NCBI RefSeq assembly: GCF_024699985.1
Contig: NZ_JAJONA010000001.1
Location: forward strand, 4,160,501 to 4,224,500
Reading direction: 5' to 3'
Source of the DNA: Phenylobacterium sp. J367
Lineage (GTDB): Bacteria > Pseudomonadota > Alphaproteobacteria > Caulobacterales > Caulobacteraceae
DNA length: 64,000 nt
Shown here in pieces: positions 16,874 through 26,421 of the stretch. The translations under genes and the position numbers were made by a program. Each line of letters begins with the position of its first letter. Position 1 is the first letter of the stretch. Below the pieces are notes generated by a model. It made no database searches and was not told where the DNA came from. It worked only from the letters and a program-made list of their open reading frames with translations.

Positions 16874-18983
16874 TTGCACGCCAAGGTCCGTAAAGCGCTT
16901 CTGCTGTCGAGTGTCATCCTGCTGGCGGGGACGCTGGCCCGCGCCCAGTCGCAGGGGGAAGACCCCTTGGGCGACCTGATCGCCCAGGCCCCGGCCGAGG
17001 CTCCCGGGCCGGTGACGAGCCACCAGACCGTGCGCCGGCCGCTCTCCGACGCCGACGCCGCCAACTTCCGCCGCGCGGTCGATTCGGCCCGCAAGGCCGA
17101 TGTGGCCGGCGCCAGGGCGGCCATCGCCCAGATCCATGATTCGCTGGCCCGGAAGGCGGCCACCTGGGCGCTGGTCGACGCCAACAGCCAGGCGCTGTCC
17201 TTCCACGAGGCGGACCACGCCCGGCGCGAGCTGGCCGGCTGGCCGCGCGAAGCGCGCCGGAACCAGGCCGCCGAGAAGCTGATCGAGACCTCGGGCAAGA
17301 GCCCCCGCCAGATCGTCGACTGGTTCGCTGGCCGCGAGCCCGCCACCGCCGAGGGCGCGATCGCCCTGGCGTCCGCCTGGCGCACGGAAGGCAAGAGCGC
17401 CGAGGCCGCGGCGTTGATCCGCCGCTGGTGGCGCGACAGGAGCTTCGAGGCCGACGCCCAGCGCAGCATGCTGGCCCGGTTCGGCGACGTTCTGACGGTC
17501 GACGACCACGTCCGCCGCGCGGACATCCTGCTCTATGGCCCGCAGGGGCCGGCGACCCGCGACGTGGTCGCCCTGCTGCCCGCCGACCAGCAGCAGGCGG
17601 CGATGGCGCGGATCGCCCTGCGCTCCGGCGCGGCGAACGCCACCCAGTTGGTCAACGCCCTGCCCCCGGCCCTGGCCCAGAGCCCGGGCGTGGCGGTGGA
17701 GCGGGCGAGCTTCCTGCGGAAGGGCGGACTGGACAGCCTGGCCGCGCAGCAGCTGCCGTACTTCCCCCAAGTCGGTGAGCACGGACGACCAGGCGAGCCT
17801 GATCTGGAGCGAACGGCGACGTCTCCTCCTCACGGCCATGCGCAACGGGGACGCCCAGGGCGCCTACGCCGCGGCGGCCAACAGCGGGCTGACCAGCGGC
17901 TCGGACGCCACGGACGCCGAGTTCTTCGCCGGCTGGATCGCACTGTCGAAGCTCAAGGACCCGGACCGGGCGGCGAAGCACTTCGCGGCCATCGAGCGGA
18001 TCGGATCGTCGCCGATCACCCTGGGCCGGGCGTTCTACTGGCAGGGCCGCGCGGCCGAGGCCAAGGGCGACTGGAACGCCGCCCAGGGCTTCTACGCCAA
18101 GGGCGCCGAGCACTATCTGACCTTCTACGGCCAGCTCTCCGGCGAGAAGCTCGGCATGTCGCTGCAGCTCGGCAAGGACCCGGCGCTCTCGGCGTCCCAC
18201 CGCGCCCGCTTCGAGGGCCGCGACACCGTCCAGGCCATGCGCCTGTTCTACGATCAGGGCTACCGCGACCTCTTCCGGGCCTTCGCGCTGTCGCTGGACG
18301 ACACCTTGCCCACCGTCGAGGACCAGGCGCTGCTGGTGGACGCGGTGCGCGGCTACGGCGACCAGGACACCTCCATGAAGGTCGCCCGCGCGGCGGCGGT
18401 GCGGAACATGCTGCTGCCCGAACGCGGCTATCCCTATCGCACCCCGCCTTCGGTGGCGGGCGGCCCGGAGCCGGCCCTGGTGCTCGGCGTGACGCGGCAG
18501 GAGAGCGGCTTCGACCCGCTGGTCCGCTCGCACGTCGGGGCGCGGGGCATGATGCAGCTCATGCCGGCTACGGCGCAGATCGTGGCCCGTCGGAACGGCG
18601 TCTCCTACGCGCCCGCCATGCTGGACGAGCCGGAGTACAACATGCGCCTGGGGTCGAGCTTCCTCGGCCAGCTCGTGACGCAATTCTCGGGCTCCTACGT
18701 GATGGCGACGGCCGGCTACAACGCCGGTCCCGGACGGCCGACCCAGTGGACCGCCTTCTGCGGCGACCCGCGCGGCGGCGCCACCGATCCGCTCGACTTC
18801 ATCGAGTGCATCCCGTTCTCGGAGACCCGCAACTACGTCATGCGGGTGATGGAGGGCATGCAGGTCTACCGGGCCAAGCTCCACGGCGGCGCCGTGCCGC
18901 TGACGCTCGCCAACGACCTGCGCCGCGGCGGCTACGGCTATCCGCCGCCGTCGACCACGCAGGTGGCGTCGAGCGCGCCGTAA
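16874..18983 (+). CDS. Soluble lytic murein transglycosylase (Slt type), frameshifted
   Basis: Periplasmic enzyme that cleaves glycan strands to 1,6-anhydro ends. It has a TTG start and the signal peptide KALLLSSVILLAGTLARAQS. A long alpha-helical superhelix region is followed by the C-terminal catalytic domain with Glu in TRQESGFDPLVRSHVGARGMMQLMP and the ATAGYNAGPGRPTQW motif. One extra C in CCCCC near 17768 breaks the frame; length is one over a multiple of three. Corrected length is about 702 aa, normal for Slt70-like enzymes. Confidence 0.92.
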
Positions 18984-18987
18984 GGGC

Positions 18988-19356
18988 TCACGCGGGCCGG
19001 GTCCTCCACCACGCCGCCACGAACAGCGCCGCCAGCACGAGGTCGGAGCTGGAGATGAGCGCCACCTGGGCGTCGAGGCGGCCCTCGGCGACCAGCCACC
19101 AGCAGAGGCCGGCGAACATCACCTTGCCGAGCGCGCCCAGCAGCATGATCGGGCGGTAGGGCGCGGGATTGCGGCCGATCACCAGGTAGACGAGCTGCCA
19201 GGCGAAGGTGACCGAGAGGAAGCCGTAGTAGTTCTCCGGGTGGGTCAGCGGGCCGCCGGCCATGGCGGCCATCCGCTCCTCCAGGAAGAACAGCGGCGTG
19301 ATCATCAGGAGGCCGAAGAGGCCGCCCAGCGTGAACACCCATTTCGCGAAGGTCAT
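18988..19356 (-). CDS. Small membrane protein, four predicted spans
   Basis: Protein of 122 aa starting MTFAKWVFTLGGLFGLLM with four hydrophobic segments and HPENYYGFLSVTFAWQLVYLVIGR in the middle. Its start overlaps the stop of the ABC ATPase (ATGA), so it is the last gene of the uptake operon. The function is unknown; the family looks like those annotated as small conserved membrane proteins without an assigned role. Confidence 0.75.
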   Translation of the reverse strand: MTFAKWVFTLGGLFGLLMITPLFFLEERMAAMAGGPLTHPENYYGFLSVTFAWQLVYLVIGRNPAPYRPIMLLGALGKVMFAGLCWWLVAEGRLDAQVALISSSDLVLAALFVAAWWRTRPA

Positions 19357-20114
19357 GGCCTGGCCCTCCCCGCGGCGAGGATGAGGCCGTGATCGCTCTG
19401 CGCCAAGGCGCCGTCGAGGGCGAAGGCGCGGGCGAGGACGTCGGGAGACAGGGCCGCTTGTGGCGGGCCGTCGGCGACGACGCGTCCCTGATGCAGCACC
19501 ACGAGGCGGTCGCAGGCCCGGGCGGCGAGGCCGAGGTCATGGAGGGTGAGCACCACCCCTGCCCCGCGTGCGGCCTCCTCGCGGAAGAGATCGAGAGCGA
19601 GGAGCTGGGCGTCGGGATCGAGGCCGGCGGCGGGCTCATCGGCGACCAGCAGGGGCGCGCCGGTGACCAGCAGGCGGGCGAGCAGCGCGCGGGCCCGCTC
19701 GCCGCCGGACATGTCGAGCACGCCCCGGGTCTCCAGGCCCACAAGGCCCACGCGGGCCAGCGCCGCCCAGGCCATGTCGCGGGCCTCCCTCGGCGGACGG
19801 GCGAAGGCGCCGAGGCTGGCGACCCGCCAGGCGGGCAGGTTCCAGCCCACGCGGCGCTCCTGGGGCAAATAGGCGGCCAGCGTGGCGCGCTCGGCGTCGG
19901 AGAGGCGGCGGACGTCGCGGCCGGCGAGCTCCGCGGTCCCGGCGTCGAGGCGGGCGAGGCCGAGGGCGGCGCGCAGCAGGGTGGTCTTGCCGGCCCCATT
20001 GGCGCCCACGACGCCGACCAGCTCGCCGGGCCGCACGGCGAGCGAGGCCCGGTCGAGGACGGTCTGCGGTCCGCGATGGACGACGGCGTCGGTCAGGGTC
20101 TGGACGGGCGTCAT
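19353..20114 (-). CDS. Iron-siderophore/heme/B12-type ABC transporter ATPase
   Basis: ATP-binding subunit of 253 aa. Walker A is GANGAGKT (about 38-45), the signature is MSGGERARALLAR, Walker B is LLVADEPAAGLD and the switch His is in LTLHDLGLAARA. The PQERR insertion after the Q-loop and the overall form match BtuD/FecE/HmuV. The start overlaps the permease stop (ATGA). The substrate cannot be told from the sequence. Confidence 0.92.
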   Translation of the reverse strand: MTPVQTLTDAVVHRGPQTVLDRASLAVRPGELVGVVGANGAGKTTLLRAALGLARLDAGTAELAGRDVRRLSDAERATLAAYLPQERRVGWNLPAWRVASLGAFARPPREARDMAWAALARVGLVGLETRGVLDMSGGERARALLARLLVTGAPLLVADEPAAGLDPDAQLLALDLFREEAARGAGVVLTLHDLGLAARACDRLVVLHQGRVVADGPPQAALSPDVLARAFALDGALAQSDHGLILAAGRARP

Positions 20115-21098
20115 CCGCGCCAGCTCCGCGCCGCGCGCCAGGCGATCAGGGCGAAGAGCGGCCCGCCGAACAGCGCGGTGACCACGCCGAGCTTCAGCTC
20201 CAGGTCGGTGGGGATCAGCCGGGCGGCGAGGTCGGCGGCGACCAGCAGCACCGCACCGGCCAGCGCCGAGGGCGCGAGCGCCTTCCCGGGATCGGCGCCC
20301 ACGCCGGCCCGGACCAGGTGCGGAGCGGCCAGGCCCACGAAGCCGACGATGCCGGCGACGGCGACGGCGGCGCCGGTGAGCAGCGAGGCGCCGGCCACGG
20401 CGGCGGTCCGGAGCCGCTGCATCGGCAGGCCGGAGAGCGCGGCGGTCTCCTCGCCCAGCGTCAGCATCACGAGGCCCCGGGCGGCGTAGAGGCAGAGCCC
20501 TACGCCGGCGGCCATGGGGATCAGGGCGCGGCCGATGTCCTCCCAGTCGCGGTTCTGCACGGAGCCGAGCAGCCAGGCGAACACCTCGGCGAGCGTCACC
20601 GGGGACGGGGCGAAGTTGAACACCAGGGAGGTGAGCGCCCCGGTAAAGGCCGAGAGCGCCACGCCGAACAGGATCAGGGTCTCCGGCTCCCGGAACCGGG
20701 CCGCGACGGCGGTGAGCAGCAGGCCGACGGCGAGCGCCGCGGCGAGCGCGGCCGCCTCCACCCCGCCCGGAATGGCGGCGAGGCCGAAGGCGATGGCCAG
20801 GGCCGCGCCCAGCCCGGCCCCGCCGGCCACGCCCAGCACGCCCGGATCCGCCAGCGGATTGCGCAGCAGCCCCCTGCAGGACCGCGCCGGAAAGGCCGAG
20901 GGCGGCGCCCACCACCGCGGCGCAGACGGTGCGCGGCAGGCGGATGGCGAAGAGGACCTCGTGCGGGCCGGACGCAGGGTCGGCGAAGGCCTGGGCGAGC
21001 TGCGCCGAGGTCAGCGCGGTCTCGCCCAGCAGGACGCCGGCGGCGAGCAGGACCAGCAGGCCGGCGACGAGCGAGAGGTTCAGGACGGCGGCTCTCAA
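20111..21098 (-). CDS. FecCD/BtuC-family permease (frameshifted)
   Basis: Membrane subunit of the uptake system, 328 aa after correction. The N-terminal part has LPRTVCAAVVGAALGLSGAVLQG. An extra G in GGGGG near 20873 breaks the frame, which resumes as LLRNPLADPGVLGVAGGAGLG, the conserved segment of the family. GFVGLAAPHLVR lies near the coupling helix. A TTG start overlaps the binding-protein stop (TTGA). The length remainder fits one insertion. Confidence 0.9.
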
Positions 21099-21905
21099 CG
21101 AGACCCCCGCGACGGCGCGGCGGCGGCCAGGATCTCGGCGGCCTCGGCCGCGCCCCAGAAGGGACAGGAGAGCGTCGCGCCCGGCAGGCTGGCGACGGCG
21201 CGCTCGCGCGCCACCCGCTTCAGGACCCGGTGGCGGCCCGGGCCCCAGGCGTCGCCGGCGGCCTGGAAGCTGTCGAAGAAGCCCAGCACCACGCGCTTCG
21301 GCGGATCGAGCGCCAGGCCCTCCAGGGAGACGGTCTGGTAACCCGGGCGGGTCTCGGCGTTGGTCAGCCCGGCGGCCGCAAGCGTCGCATCGACCAGGGT
21401 GCCGGGGCCGGCGGTGACGCCGCTGGGGGTCAGGTAGAGCACGCTGTCGCCGCCCCAGGCGCCCCGGGCGCGGGCGAGGCGCCCATCCATGTCGCGCACC
21501 AGGGCCTCGCCCCTGGCCGGCTGGGCCAACGCCTGGGCCACCTTGCGGATGTTGGCGCGGACGCCGGCGAAATCGGCGGCCTCGTCGATGGTGACGACAC
21601 GCACCCCGCGGGCCTCCAGGGCCGCGACCAGGCGCGGATCGCCGCCCCAGTAGCGGACGACGACCTGAGGGCGGACGGCGATCGCGGATTCCAGGTCGAC
21701 CCGGCGGCGCGGCAGGCCGGCGGCCCGGGCGCGCAGGAGGGAATCCGCGTCGTCGGCGCGGGTGGAGAGGCCGACGATGGCCGCGCGGGGGGCTGAGCGC
21801 CAGGACGTACTGGTCGGCGCACTGATCGAAGGCCAGGACCCGCGGTCCGGCCGCCTGGGCCGAGGTCGCCCCGGCGAGGACCAGGGCGAACGTGAGCGCC
21901 TTCAG
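21095..21905 (-). CDS. BtuF/FecB-type periplasmic binding protein (frameshifted)
   Basis: Solute-binding protein, 269 aa after correction. The signal peptide ALTFALVLAGATSAQA precedes PRVLAFDQCADQYVLALSP. An extra C in a run of six near 21795 breaks the frame, which continues as RAAIVGLSTRADD and QVVVRYWGGDPRLVAALEA. The only in-frame start that overlaps the tetR stop is CTG at 21905, so the start codon is uncertain. Domain class matches cobalamin, heme or siderophore binders. Confidence 0.82.
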
Positions 21906-22536
21906 TCGACGACGATGCCGTGCAGCAGGCCGTCCAGGGTGACCTGCATCAGTTCGCCCGCATCGCACCAGTCGAAGCCGGGACGCGAGGCCAGGAGGGC
22001 CACCACGCCATGGCAGGACATCCAAAGCGCCTGGGCGGCCGAATCCGCCGTGCCGGTGCGCAAGCGCCCGGACGCCGCGATCTCGCGGACCACCCCTGAG
22101 AAGATCTCGTAGCATTGGACGGATAGGTCGACCGTGTCCTCGGGCCAGGCCTGAGCGGATACCGGACGCGGCTGCGAATAGACAAGCTGATAGGCGTTGG
22201 GGTGATCGAGACCCCAGCGCATATAGGCCTCCAGCATCATCTTCACGCGCACCACGGCGTCGAGCGGCTTGGCGGCGATCTCCGAGTTGCGCTCGAGGAG
22301 CATCCGCAGCGTCCGCTCGCAGATCTCGAGCAGGATGCAGCCCTTGTCCGGGAAGTGCATGTAGAGCGCGGTCGACGAGACCCCACCTCGTCGGCGATCT
22401 TGCGGATGGTCGCGCCCTCGTACCCTTCGGCGATGAAGATGCGTTCGGCGGCCTCCAGGATTTCGGCGCGGCGCAGGTGGCCGTCGCCCTTGGCCTTGCG
22501 CGCGGAACGGCGGGCCGTCGTGGTTGCAGCAGACAA
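21902..22536 (-). CDS. TetR-family transcriptional regulator (frameshifted)
   Basis: First gene of the uptake operon, 211 aa. The N-terminal helix-turn-helix reads RRAEILEAAERIFIAEGYEGATIRKIADEVG; a missing G near 22384 shifts the frame, and the recognition helix continues as VSSTALYMHFPDKGCILLEICE. The C-terminal ligand domain is variable. Start is TTG. It probably controls its own operon and perhaps the divergent methyltransferase gene, 150 bp away. Confidence 0.9.
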
Positions 22537-22686
22537 AGCGTTTCCCCCAGCACTCTTATTTCAGGCAGCGGACCCCAAATCGACGGTTGTGACAAGCCTG
22601 CGACGCCCGGAGGCGCCGTAACGGAAGTCTCGTGCGCCGGAGCGTGCACTGGACGGGAGCGGCGCGAACCGCGTAAGGCGCGGGCC

Positions 22687-23605
22687 ATGAGCGTGCGCGA
22701 TCCCATCGTGGCAGAGGCGCCCGGTGTCATGCGCACCCGGGGCTGGTCCGACTATGCCCTGGTGGATCCGGGAATGGGCGGAAGCTGGAGCGCTACGGCC
22801 CCTACAGGGTCGTGCGGCCCGAGCCGCAGTGCCTGTGGACCCCGTCCCTGCCCTCCAAGGCCTGGGAGACGGCCGACGCGGTCTTCGACCCGACGAACGA
22901 GGACGAGGACGCCGGCCGCTGGCGCTTCCGCGGCACGCCGGCCGAGGCCTGGCCGCTCGGCTGGGGCGAGGTGAGGTTCAAGGGGCGGTTCACGGCCTTC
23001 CGCCACCTGGCCTTCTTCCCCGAGCAGGCGGCGAACTGGGACTTTCTCGACCGGGCCGTGCGGGCGGCGGGGCAGCCCAGGGTGCTGAACCTGTTCGGCT
23101 ACACCGGCGTCGCCAGCCTGGTGATGGCTGCGGCCGGCGCCCAGGTGACCCATGTGGACGCGTCGAAGAAGGCGGTCGCCATGGCGCGCGAGAACGCCGA
23201 GCTTTCCGGCCTCGCCGACCGGCCGATCCGCTGGATCACCGAGGATGCGCGCAAGTACGTGGCCCGCGAGGTGCGCCGGGGCTCGAAGTACGAGGGGATC
23301 ATCCTCGACCCCCCGAAGTACGGGCGCGGGCCGACCGGCGAGGTCTGGCGGCTGTTCGAGGACCTGCCCGAGCTGGCGGGGCTCTGCGCGGAGCTGCTGT
23401 CGGACCAGGCGCGGTTCCTGATCCTCAACGCCTATGCCGAGCGCATCAGCGGGGGCGGCGCTGGCCGGGCTGCTCGCCGACAAGCTGAAGGGCCGCGGCG
23501 GGTCCATCGAATGGGGTGAGCTGGCGCTGGAGCAGGACGGCGGCCAGCGGGCCATCGGCATGAGCTTCTACGCCCGTTGGACTTCAGGAACGGGGGGCGG
23601 CATGA
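22687..23605 (+). CDS. Class I SAM-dependent methyltransferase, RlmI-like (three frameshifts)
   Basis: About 305 aa after correction. The SAM-binding motif I is NLFGYTGVASLVMAAAGAQVTHVDASKKAV, motif IV is IILDPPKYGRGPTGE, and FRHLAFFPEQAANWDFLD precedes the Rossmann domain. It resembles rRNA cytosine-5 methyltransferases of the RlmI type but lacks an N-terminal PUA domain. Breaks are near 22783 (one base lost), 23455 (one extra) and in GGGGGG at 23592-23597 (one extra). The last hides a TGA that would overlap the next gene's ATG. Confidence 0.82.
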
Positions 23606-24393
23606 GCAGCCGGACCGTCACCTCGCTGCAGAACCCGACGGTCAAGGCCGTGCGCGCCCTGCATCTGCGCAAGGAACGCGACGAGACCGGCCTGTTCGTC
23701 GCCGAGGGGCTGAAGAACGTCATCGAGGGGATCGACACCGGCCACGCGCCAAAGATCCTGATGCACGGGCCCGACGCGGCGCAGCATCCAATGATGAGGA
23801 AGGCCGTCCAGGCCGCCACCGCGGCCGGCGGCGAGGTCATCGAGGTGACCCACGACATCCTGGCCAAGGTGAGCCGCCGGGAGAACCCGCAGGCGGTGGT
23901 TGGGGTCTTCCCGCAGGTGTTCCAGCCGTTGGAGCAGGTCGCGCCGGGCCCTGCCCAGTGCGTGGTGGCCCTGCACCGGGTCCGCGACCCGGGCAACCTC
24001 GGGACCATCGTGCGCACGGCGGACGCGGCCGGCTGCGGCGCGGTCGTGCTGGTGGGCGAGTGCTGCGATCCCTATTCGGTGGAGGCGGTCCGGGCGACCA
24101 TGGGCTCGATCTTCGCCGTGCCGATCGCGCGGGCCACGGAGGACGAGTTCGCCGCCTGGCGGAAGGGCTGGACGGGATCGGTCGTGGGCACCCTGCTCTC
24201 CGCCACCGCCAGCCACGCCGAGGCGCAGTACCGCAAGCCCGCCCTGATCCTGATGGGCAACGAGCAGCAGGGCCTGACGCCCGACATGGCCGCCCTGCCC
24301 GACCTCAATGTGAAGATCCCCATGCGCGGCCGCGCCGACAGCCTGAACCTGTCGGTGGCGACGGGGGTGATGATCTACGCCGCGACGGCCTAG
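23602..24393 (+). CDS. SpoU/TrmH-family RNA 2'-O-methyltransferase
   Basis: SPOUT-fold enzyme of 263 aa. The N-terminal substrate-binding region (QNPTVKAVRALHLRKERD) is followed by the three family motifs: RVRDPGNLGTIVRTADA, LILMGNEQQGL and IPMRGRADSLNLSVATGVMIY. The target (rRNA or tRNA) is not certain; RlmB/TsnR-like rRNA modification is most likely. The start MSSRTVTSLQNP is chosen because the domain begins there, although the sequence as given is open back into the preceding methyltransferase. Confidence 0.9.
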   Translation: MSSRTVTSLQNPTVKAVRALHLRKERDETGLFVAEGLKNVIEGIDTGHAPKILMHGPDAAQHPMMRKAVQAATAAGGEVIEVTHDILAKVSRRENPQAVVGVFPQVFQPLEQVAPGPAQCVVALHRVRDPGNLGTIVRTADAAGCGAVVLVGECCDPYSVEAVRATMGSIFAVPIARATEDEFAAWRKGWTGSVVGTLLSATASHAEAQYRKPALILMGNEQQGLTPDMAALPDLNVKIPMRGRADSLNLSVATGVMIYAATA

Positions 24394-24400
24394 CGAACCG

Positions 24401-24742
24401 TCAGCGGAAGGCGAGGCTGAGCCGGGCGCCCAGGAACCGGCCCATCGGGTCATCGCCGCGGACCGCCGCCGAGCCGGTGCGGCCGGCCCCATTCTGCAGG
24501 CCGCACAGGAAGCCCAGCGAGGCCGTGGCGCCGTCGCTCCGCCGCTCGACCGCGGTGCGGGCGATGCCCGCCGACCTCAGGGCGTAGGCCTCGGCGTCGG
24601 ACGCGGGCATCTCCAGCCGAATCCTGGGCGCGGACGTGTCCGCCCGGACGGCCGCGTTCAACACCGCGGTCACCGGGTCGACGGGGGCCGCCCCGGCCGC
24701 GGTGGGAAGGGACAGCGCGAGGAGCAATACGATGGTGCGCAT
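24401..24742 (-). CDS. Small exported protein of unknown function
   Basis: Protein of 113 aa with the signal peptide MRTIVLLLALSLPTAAGAAP. The mature part has no recognised domain. It contains GFLCGLQNGAGRTGSAAV and ends GARLSLAFR, a pattern of alternating residues that could form beta strands. It is convergent with the SpoU-type gene, 7 bp away. Confidence 0.6.
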   Translation of the reverse strand: MRTIVLLLALSLPTAAGAAPVDPVTAVLNAAVRADTSAPRIRLEMPASDAEAYALRSAGIARTAVERRSDGATASLGFLCGLQNGAGRTGSAAVRGDDPMGRFLGARLSLAFR

Positions 24743-24877
24743 GGCGTCATTGTCGGCCCCTGTGGTCCCCGCGTCCAGGCCATTTGCGACCCGCCGGCCT
24801 AGCCAAGCGGCCCTGCGCGCGCTCAACTTGGGCCAACGATCCGCGGACGTAGGCGGACGAAACAGCAGCGAGCGAGA

Positions 24878-25744
24878 ATGCGCGGGCGGATCTTCACGAC
24901 CATGGCGGCGGCGGGCCTGGCCCTCGCCGGATGCGGCCAGGCCCCCGAGCCCGAGGCCCCGCCGCCCCTGCCCGAGGGGCGGGTCCAGCTCATCGCCTCC
25001 GGCGTGACCGAGAGCCGCTTCCTGGCGCTGGACGACCTGAAGGCGGCCGACGGCCTCGCGCAGGCGACGGTGCTGATCGTCGGGGCGACCGGAACCTCCA
25101 TCGGCAAGACCTATGCGATGGCGCTGAAGCGCGAGACGATCGACTGTGCGGCGGGGCGAACCACCGCGGAGACCCAGGCCTATTACGACGCCACCGGCAA
25201 GCTGATGCATCAGGAGGTGATCAACACCGGGCGGATGGGACGGCCGCTGGAGCCCGCCGAGGTGGAGGCGAATGTCGCGTGCGGGACCGCGTCCGCTGGC
25301 CGGGTCTTCAGGGGCTGGCGCTCCGCCCAGCGCGAAGTGCAGGCGCCACCCGAGGCCGTGAAGGCGTCAGCCGCGCAGGACGACGTCAACATCCAGGCCT
25401 GGCTTTGCGCCGCCACCGTGCGCGGCCGCCTGAAGCCGCCGCAGCCCGAGGCCTGCGACCGGGCGGTGGCGCTGGCCCCCTCGGACCCGAACCTGCGGCT
25501 GGACCACGGCTATGTGAGCCTGGTTTCGAACGAACTCGCCACCGCCAAGGCGGACTTCGACGCGGTGATCGCCACCGATCCCGACAACGCCGCCGCCTAC
25601 TTCGGCCGCAGCCTGATCCCTGCGATCCGGGGCGCCCCGTCCGCCGGAGCCGCAGACCTGGCGAAGGCGCGGGCCCTCGACCCGAAGGTCTCCCAGGCGG
25701 TGGAGGCGACCTACAAGGTGCAGGTCGGCGACGCCTACCGCTGA
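24878..25744 (+). CDS. Lipoprotein with TPR-like C-terminus
   Basis: Protein of 288 aa. Signal sequence and lipobox are visible (FTTMAAAGLALAGC, lipid attachment at the Cys). The C-terminal third has two TPR-like helices (ACDRAVALAPSDPNLRLDHGYVSLV and AKADFDAVIATDPDNAAAYFGRSL). The central region carries two Cys (DCAAG and NVACGTA). Probably a periplasm-facing scaffold protein of unknown partner. Confidence 0.75.
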   Translation: MRGRIFTTMAAAGLALAGCGQAPEPEAPPPLPEGRVQLIASGVTESRFLALDDLKAADGLAQATVLIVGATGTSIGKTYAMALKRETIDCAAGRTTAETQAYYDATGKLMHQEVINTGRMGRPLEPAEVEANVACGTASAGRVFRGWRSAQREVQAPPEAVKASAAQDDVNIQAWLCAATVRGRLKPPQPEACDRAVALAPSDPNLRLDHGYVSLVSNELATAKADFDAVIATDPDNAAAYFGRSLIPAIRGAPSAGAADLAKARALDPKVSQAVEATYKVQVGDAYR

Positions 25745-25804
25745 GGCGATGTCACAAAGCGGTCGCCCGCTCCGTCCTTGGGACAGAGAAAAGGAGACCT
25801 CCCC

Positions 25805-26263
25805 ATGACTGCACGCCTCAACCCCTTCGGCCTGGCCGGCGACGTCATCCAGAAGATGGTCGCGCTCGAGGACGCGCTGCGCAATTCCGGCCTGGAGTTC
25901 AGCCTCTACGAGCTGGTGAAGATGCGCGCGTCGCAGATCAACGGCTGCGCGTTCTGCCTGCACATGCATTCGAAGGACGCCCGGGCGGCCGGCGAGAGCG
26001 AGGAGCGGCTCTACCTGCTCTCCGCCTGGCGGGAATCGAGCCTCTACACGCCGCGCGAGCGCGCGGCGCTGGCCTGGACCGAGGCCCTGACCCTGGTCGC
26101 CCAGACGGGGGCGCCGGATGCGGACTACGAGGGCCTGAAGGCGCACTTCAGGGAGAGCGAGATCGCCCACCTGACCCTGCTCATCGGTCTGATCAACACC
26201 TGGAACCGGCTCGCCGTGGGCCTGCGCAGCCAGCATCCGCGGACCTGGAGCGCGGCGGCCTGA
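25805..26263 (+). CDS. Carboxymuconolactone decarboxylase/AhpD-family protein
   Basis: Alpha-helical protein of 152 aa. The alkylhydroperoxidase-type motif is INGCAFCLHMHSKDAR, with Cys48 and Cys51 and His residues that could take part in thiol peroxidase chemistry. A good ribosome binding site (AAAGGAGA) precedes the ATG. It is likely a peroxide-defence protein rather than a true decarboxylase. Confidence 0.88.
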   Translation: MTARLNPFGLAGDVIQKMVALEDALRNSGLEFSLYELVKMRASQINGCAFCLHMHSKDARAAGESEERLYLLSAWRESSLYTPRERAALAWTEALTLVAQTGAPDADYEGLKAHFRESEIAHLTLLIGLINTWNRLAVGLRSQHPRTWSAAA

Positions 26264-26319
26264 GCATCGGGTCGGAGCCGTCGCCCAGGCCTCTAGCGTG
26301 TCGGAGAGACCGGAGGATC

Positions 26320-26355
26320 GCGGGGAGGCCACAAGGGGGTCGGGGGCCTCCCCGC
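26320..26355. terminator. Hairpin between convergent genes
   Basis: Perfect 11-bp stem GCGGGGAGGCC / GGCCTCCCCGC with a 14-nt loop. It lies in the 158-bp gap between the AhpD-like gene and hrpB, which converge. No T-tract follows on either strand, so it is at most a weak or factor-assisted bidirectional terminator. Confidence 0.45.
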
Positions 26356-26421
26356 TCCAGCGGCTGCACGGGAACACAGCCGCCTTGAGCGCCACATAGC
26401 GGAGCCTTTGGCGCGGCGAAC

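Noticed and set aside
19353..22736. A single 1127-codon open frame on the minus strand
   Set aside because: It strings together pieces of TetR, binding protein, permease and ATPase in and out of their true frames; high GC removes stop codons from shadow frames.
22687..24393. In-frame fusion of the RlmI-like methyltransferase end with the SpoU-type methyltransferase
   Set aside because: The open junction depends on six G at 23592-23597. With five G a TGA appears that overlaps the next ATG (ATGA), the junction style used throughout this window, and the gene length then fits.
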